Assembly (NCBI RefSeq): GCF_038050375.1
Contig: NZ_CP150886.1
Span: forward strand, 4,629,318 to 4,693,317
Direction of reading: 5' to 3'
Source of the DNA: Okeanomitos corallinicola TIOX110
GTDB taxonomy: Bacteria > Cyanobacteriota > Cyanobacteriia > Cyanobacteriales > Nostocaceae
Length of the DNA stretch: 64,000 bases
The notes below the pieces were generated by a model. The model ran no database searches, was not told where the DNA came from, and saw only the letters and a program-made list of their open reading frames with translations. Of this stretch, positions 63,098 through 64,000 are shown one piece after another. Made by a program: the position numbers and the translations under genes. Positions within the stretch are counted from its first letter, which is position 1, and every line of letters starts with the position of its first letter.

Positions 63098-64000
63098 TTA
63101 ATTCAAATCTTCCAATTTAATTCTTGGATCAGCCGCTTTCAACATTAAATCAGCAATTAAATTACCAAGAATCAATAAAACAGCGCTCATCACCAAACTA
63201 GCCATGACCAAATATTGATCTTTTGCTAAAACAGCTTGTAAAGTCAACTTACCCAAACCAGGCCAGTTAAAGAAATTTTCTGTAATAAAAGCGCCACTTA
63301 ACAAACCTGCTAATTCAAACCCTAATAAAGTAATCAAGGGGTTAATAGCATTTCGCAAAGCATGAACATAAATAACCCGATTTTCTGGTAAACCCTTAGC
63401 ACGGGCAGTTTGTATATAATCTTGTCGCAAAACATCCAATAATTGACCGCGCATGATTCTTTGTAAACCAGCAAAACTGGTAATACTTAAAGCAAGCAAA
63501 GGTAAAATACTATGCCAAGCAATATCTAAAATTTTACCCAACCATGTCAGTTCAGCATGATCAATGCTAGTCATATTACCCACAGGAAACAATGGGGTAG
63601 TAACTTGGGCAAAGAATAATAGAAATAAAGCAGTAATAAAACTGGGTAAACCTTGTCCAGCATAGCTAACAACCTGTAGAATCTTGTCAGTGGGACGATT
63701 TTGTTTAACAGCAGCGAGAATACCCAGAGGAATAGCAATAGACCAAGTTATAAACAAAGAAGCGATCGCCAAAAGTAAAGTCGCCGGTACACGTTCCCAC
63801 AACAAAGAAGATACAGAACGTTGATAAACAAAACTTGTGCCAAAATCACCTTGAGTAATAATTTGTTTTAACCAAAACCAAAATTGTTCCAGCCACGACT
63901 TATCTAAACCAAACTGTTGTCTGATTTCCTCAATCCTTTCCGGAGAAATTTTCGGGTTTTGTCTCAGAGTATCTACATAATCACCAGGAGACAACTTCAT
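63098..64000 (-). CDS. Peptide/nickel-type ABC transporter permease, 5' end outside window
   Basis: 300 visible residues of a DppB/OppB-type permease. The first codon in view (ATG at the window edge) is internal: KLSPGDYVDTL is the continuation of the usual first-helix end (..RLSPGDP). It has membrane helices and the EAA loop QDYIQTARAKGLPENRVIYVHALRNAINPLITLLGFELAGLLSGAFITENFFNWPGLGKL. About 25 N-terminal residues are missing. Substrate and the other subunits cannot be seen. Confidence 0.93.
   Translation of the reverse strand: MKLSPGDYVDTLRQNPKISPERIEEIRQQFGLDKSWLEQFWFWLKQIITQGDFGTSFVYQRSVSSLLWERVPATLLLAIASLFITWSIAIPLGILAAVKQNRPTDKILQVVSYAGQGLPSFITALFLLFFAQVTTPLFPVGNMTSIDHAELTWLGKILDIAWHSILPLLALSITSFAGLQRIMRGQLLDVLRQDYIQTARAKGLPENRVIYVHALRNAINPLITLLGFELAGLLSGAFITENFFNWPGLGKLTLQAVLAKDQYLVMASLVMSAVLLILGNLIADLMLKAADPRIKLEDLN

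Overview
The window looks like chromosomal DNA of a heterocyst-forming, filamentous cyanobacterium (Nostocales; Anabaena, Dolichospermum and Aphanizomenon relatives are likeliest). The evidence is frequent HIP1 octamers (GCGATCGC), a chlorophyll gene (chlM), the phycobilisome/clock regulator RpaA, an uptake hydrogenase without a Tat signal, hyp maturation genes in the Nostoc order, and above all the 16-bp hupL excision core site CACAGCAGTTATATGG (minus strand, 7347-7362). The genus is an inference.

Layout. 1-7362: most of a developmentally excised hupL element, with its hupL-N boundary inside the window and its other end and recombinase outside. It carries an accessory load: a REP-associated transposase with duplicated REPINs, a small gene broken by a 24-bp dispersed repeat, a retropepsin-like pair, a GIY-YIG protein fused tail-to-tail to a truncated DUF433 gene, an AAA ATPase with a nuclease-like tail and a PIN-like protein. 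7336-20107: hupL N-part and hupS (minus strand), then on the plus strand a TPR protein, two tiny membrane proteins, a tRNA-dihydrouridine synthase, an NHL-repeat protein and hypF-C-D-(tautomerase)-E-A-B. 20215-22234: a 28-repeat CRISPR array with no cas genes in the window, probably read from the minus strand. 22493-26295: a divergent phosphoribulokinase paralogue, a DUF4351 pseudogene, an O-methyltransferase and an ammonium transporter. 27393-29303: two TerD proteins and a zinc-ribbon metzincin-like protein. 29331-33503: purE, nagA, chlM and small conserved proteins. 33617-36181: an unusual PstS-like/SLH/porin fusion. 37230-40638: an ergothioneine-type cluster. 40915-47856: MscS channel, FtsW, CHASE2 adenylate cyclase, a SPOR-like protein and a FecR protein. 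47857-48711: repeat-rich gap with a tRNA-Pro remnant and a 108-bp MITE-like element. 48712-64000: mostly housekeeping genes (rlmN, cobM, lgt, coaD, a DivIVA/Cdv3-like protein, tldE-uma2-tldD, an AI-2E family protein, cysS, a hydrolase, rpaA, a partial peptide-type ABC permease).

How the parts work together. HupSL would recycle hydrogen made by nitrogenase; the hyp products build the NiFe(CN)2CO centre of HupL. HupL is incomplete until the element is excised, so active hydrogenase should be limited to differentiated cells. The ammonium transporter, with a candidate NtcA site far upstream, fits nitrogen-controlled physiology. The most unusual items are the element cargo, the PstS/SLH/porin fusion, the TerD-metzincin operon, the ergothioneine cluster with two EgtD-family methyltransferases, and several layers of nested small repeats (REPINs, short dispersed repeats, a 108-bp MITE).
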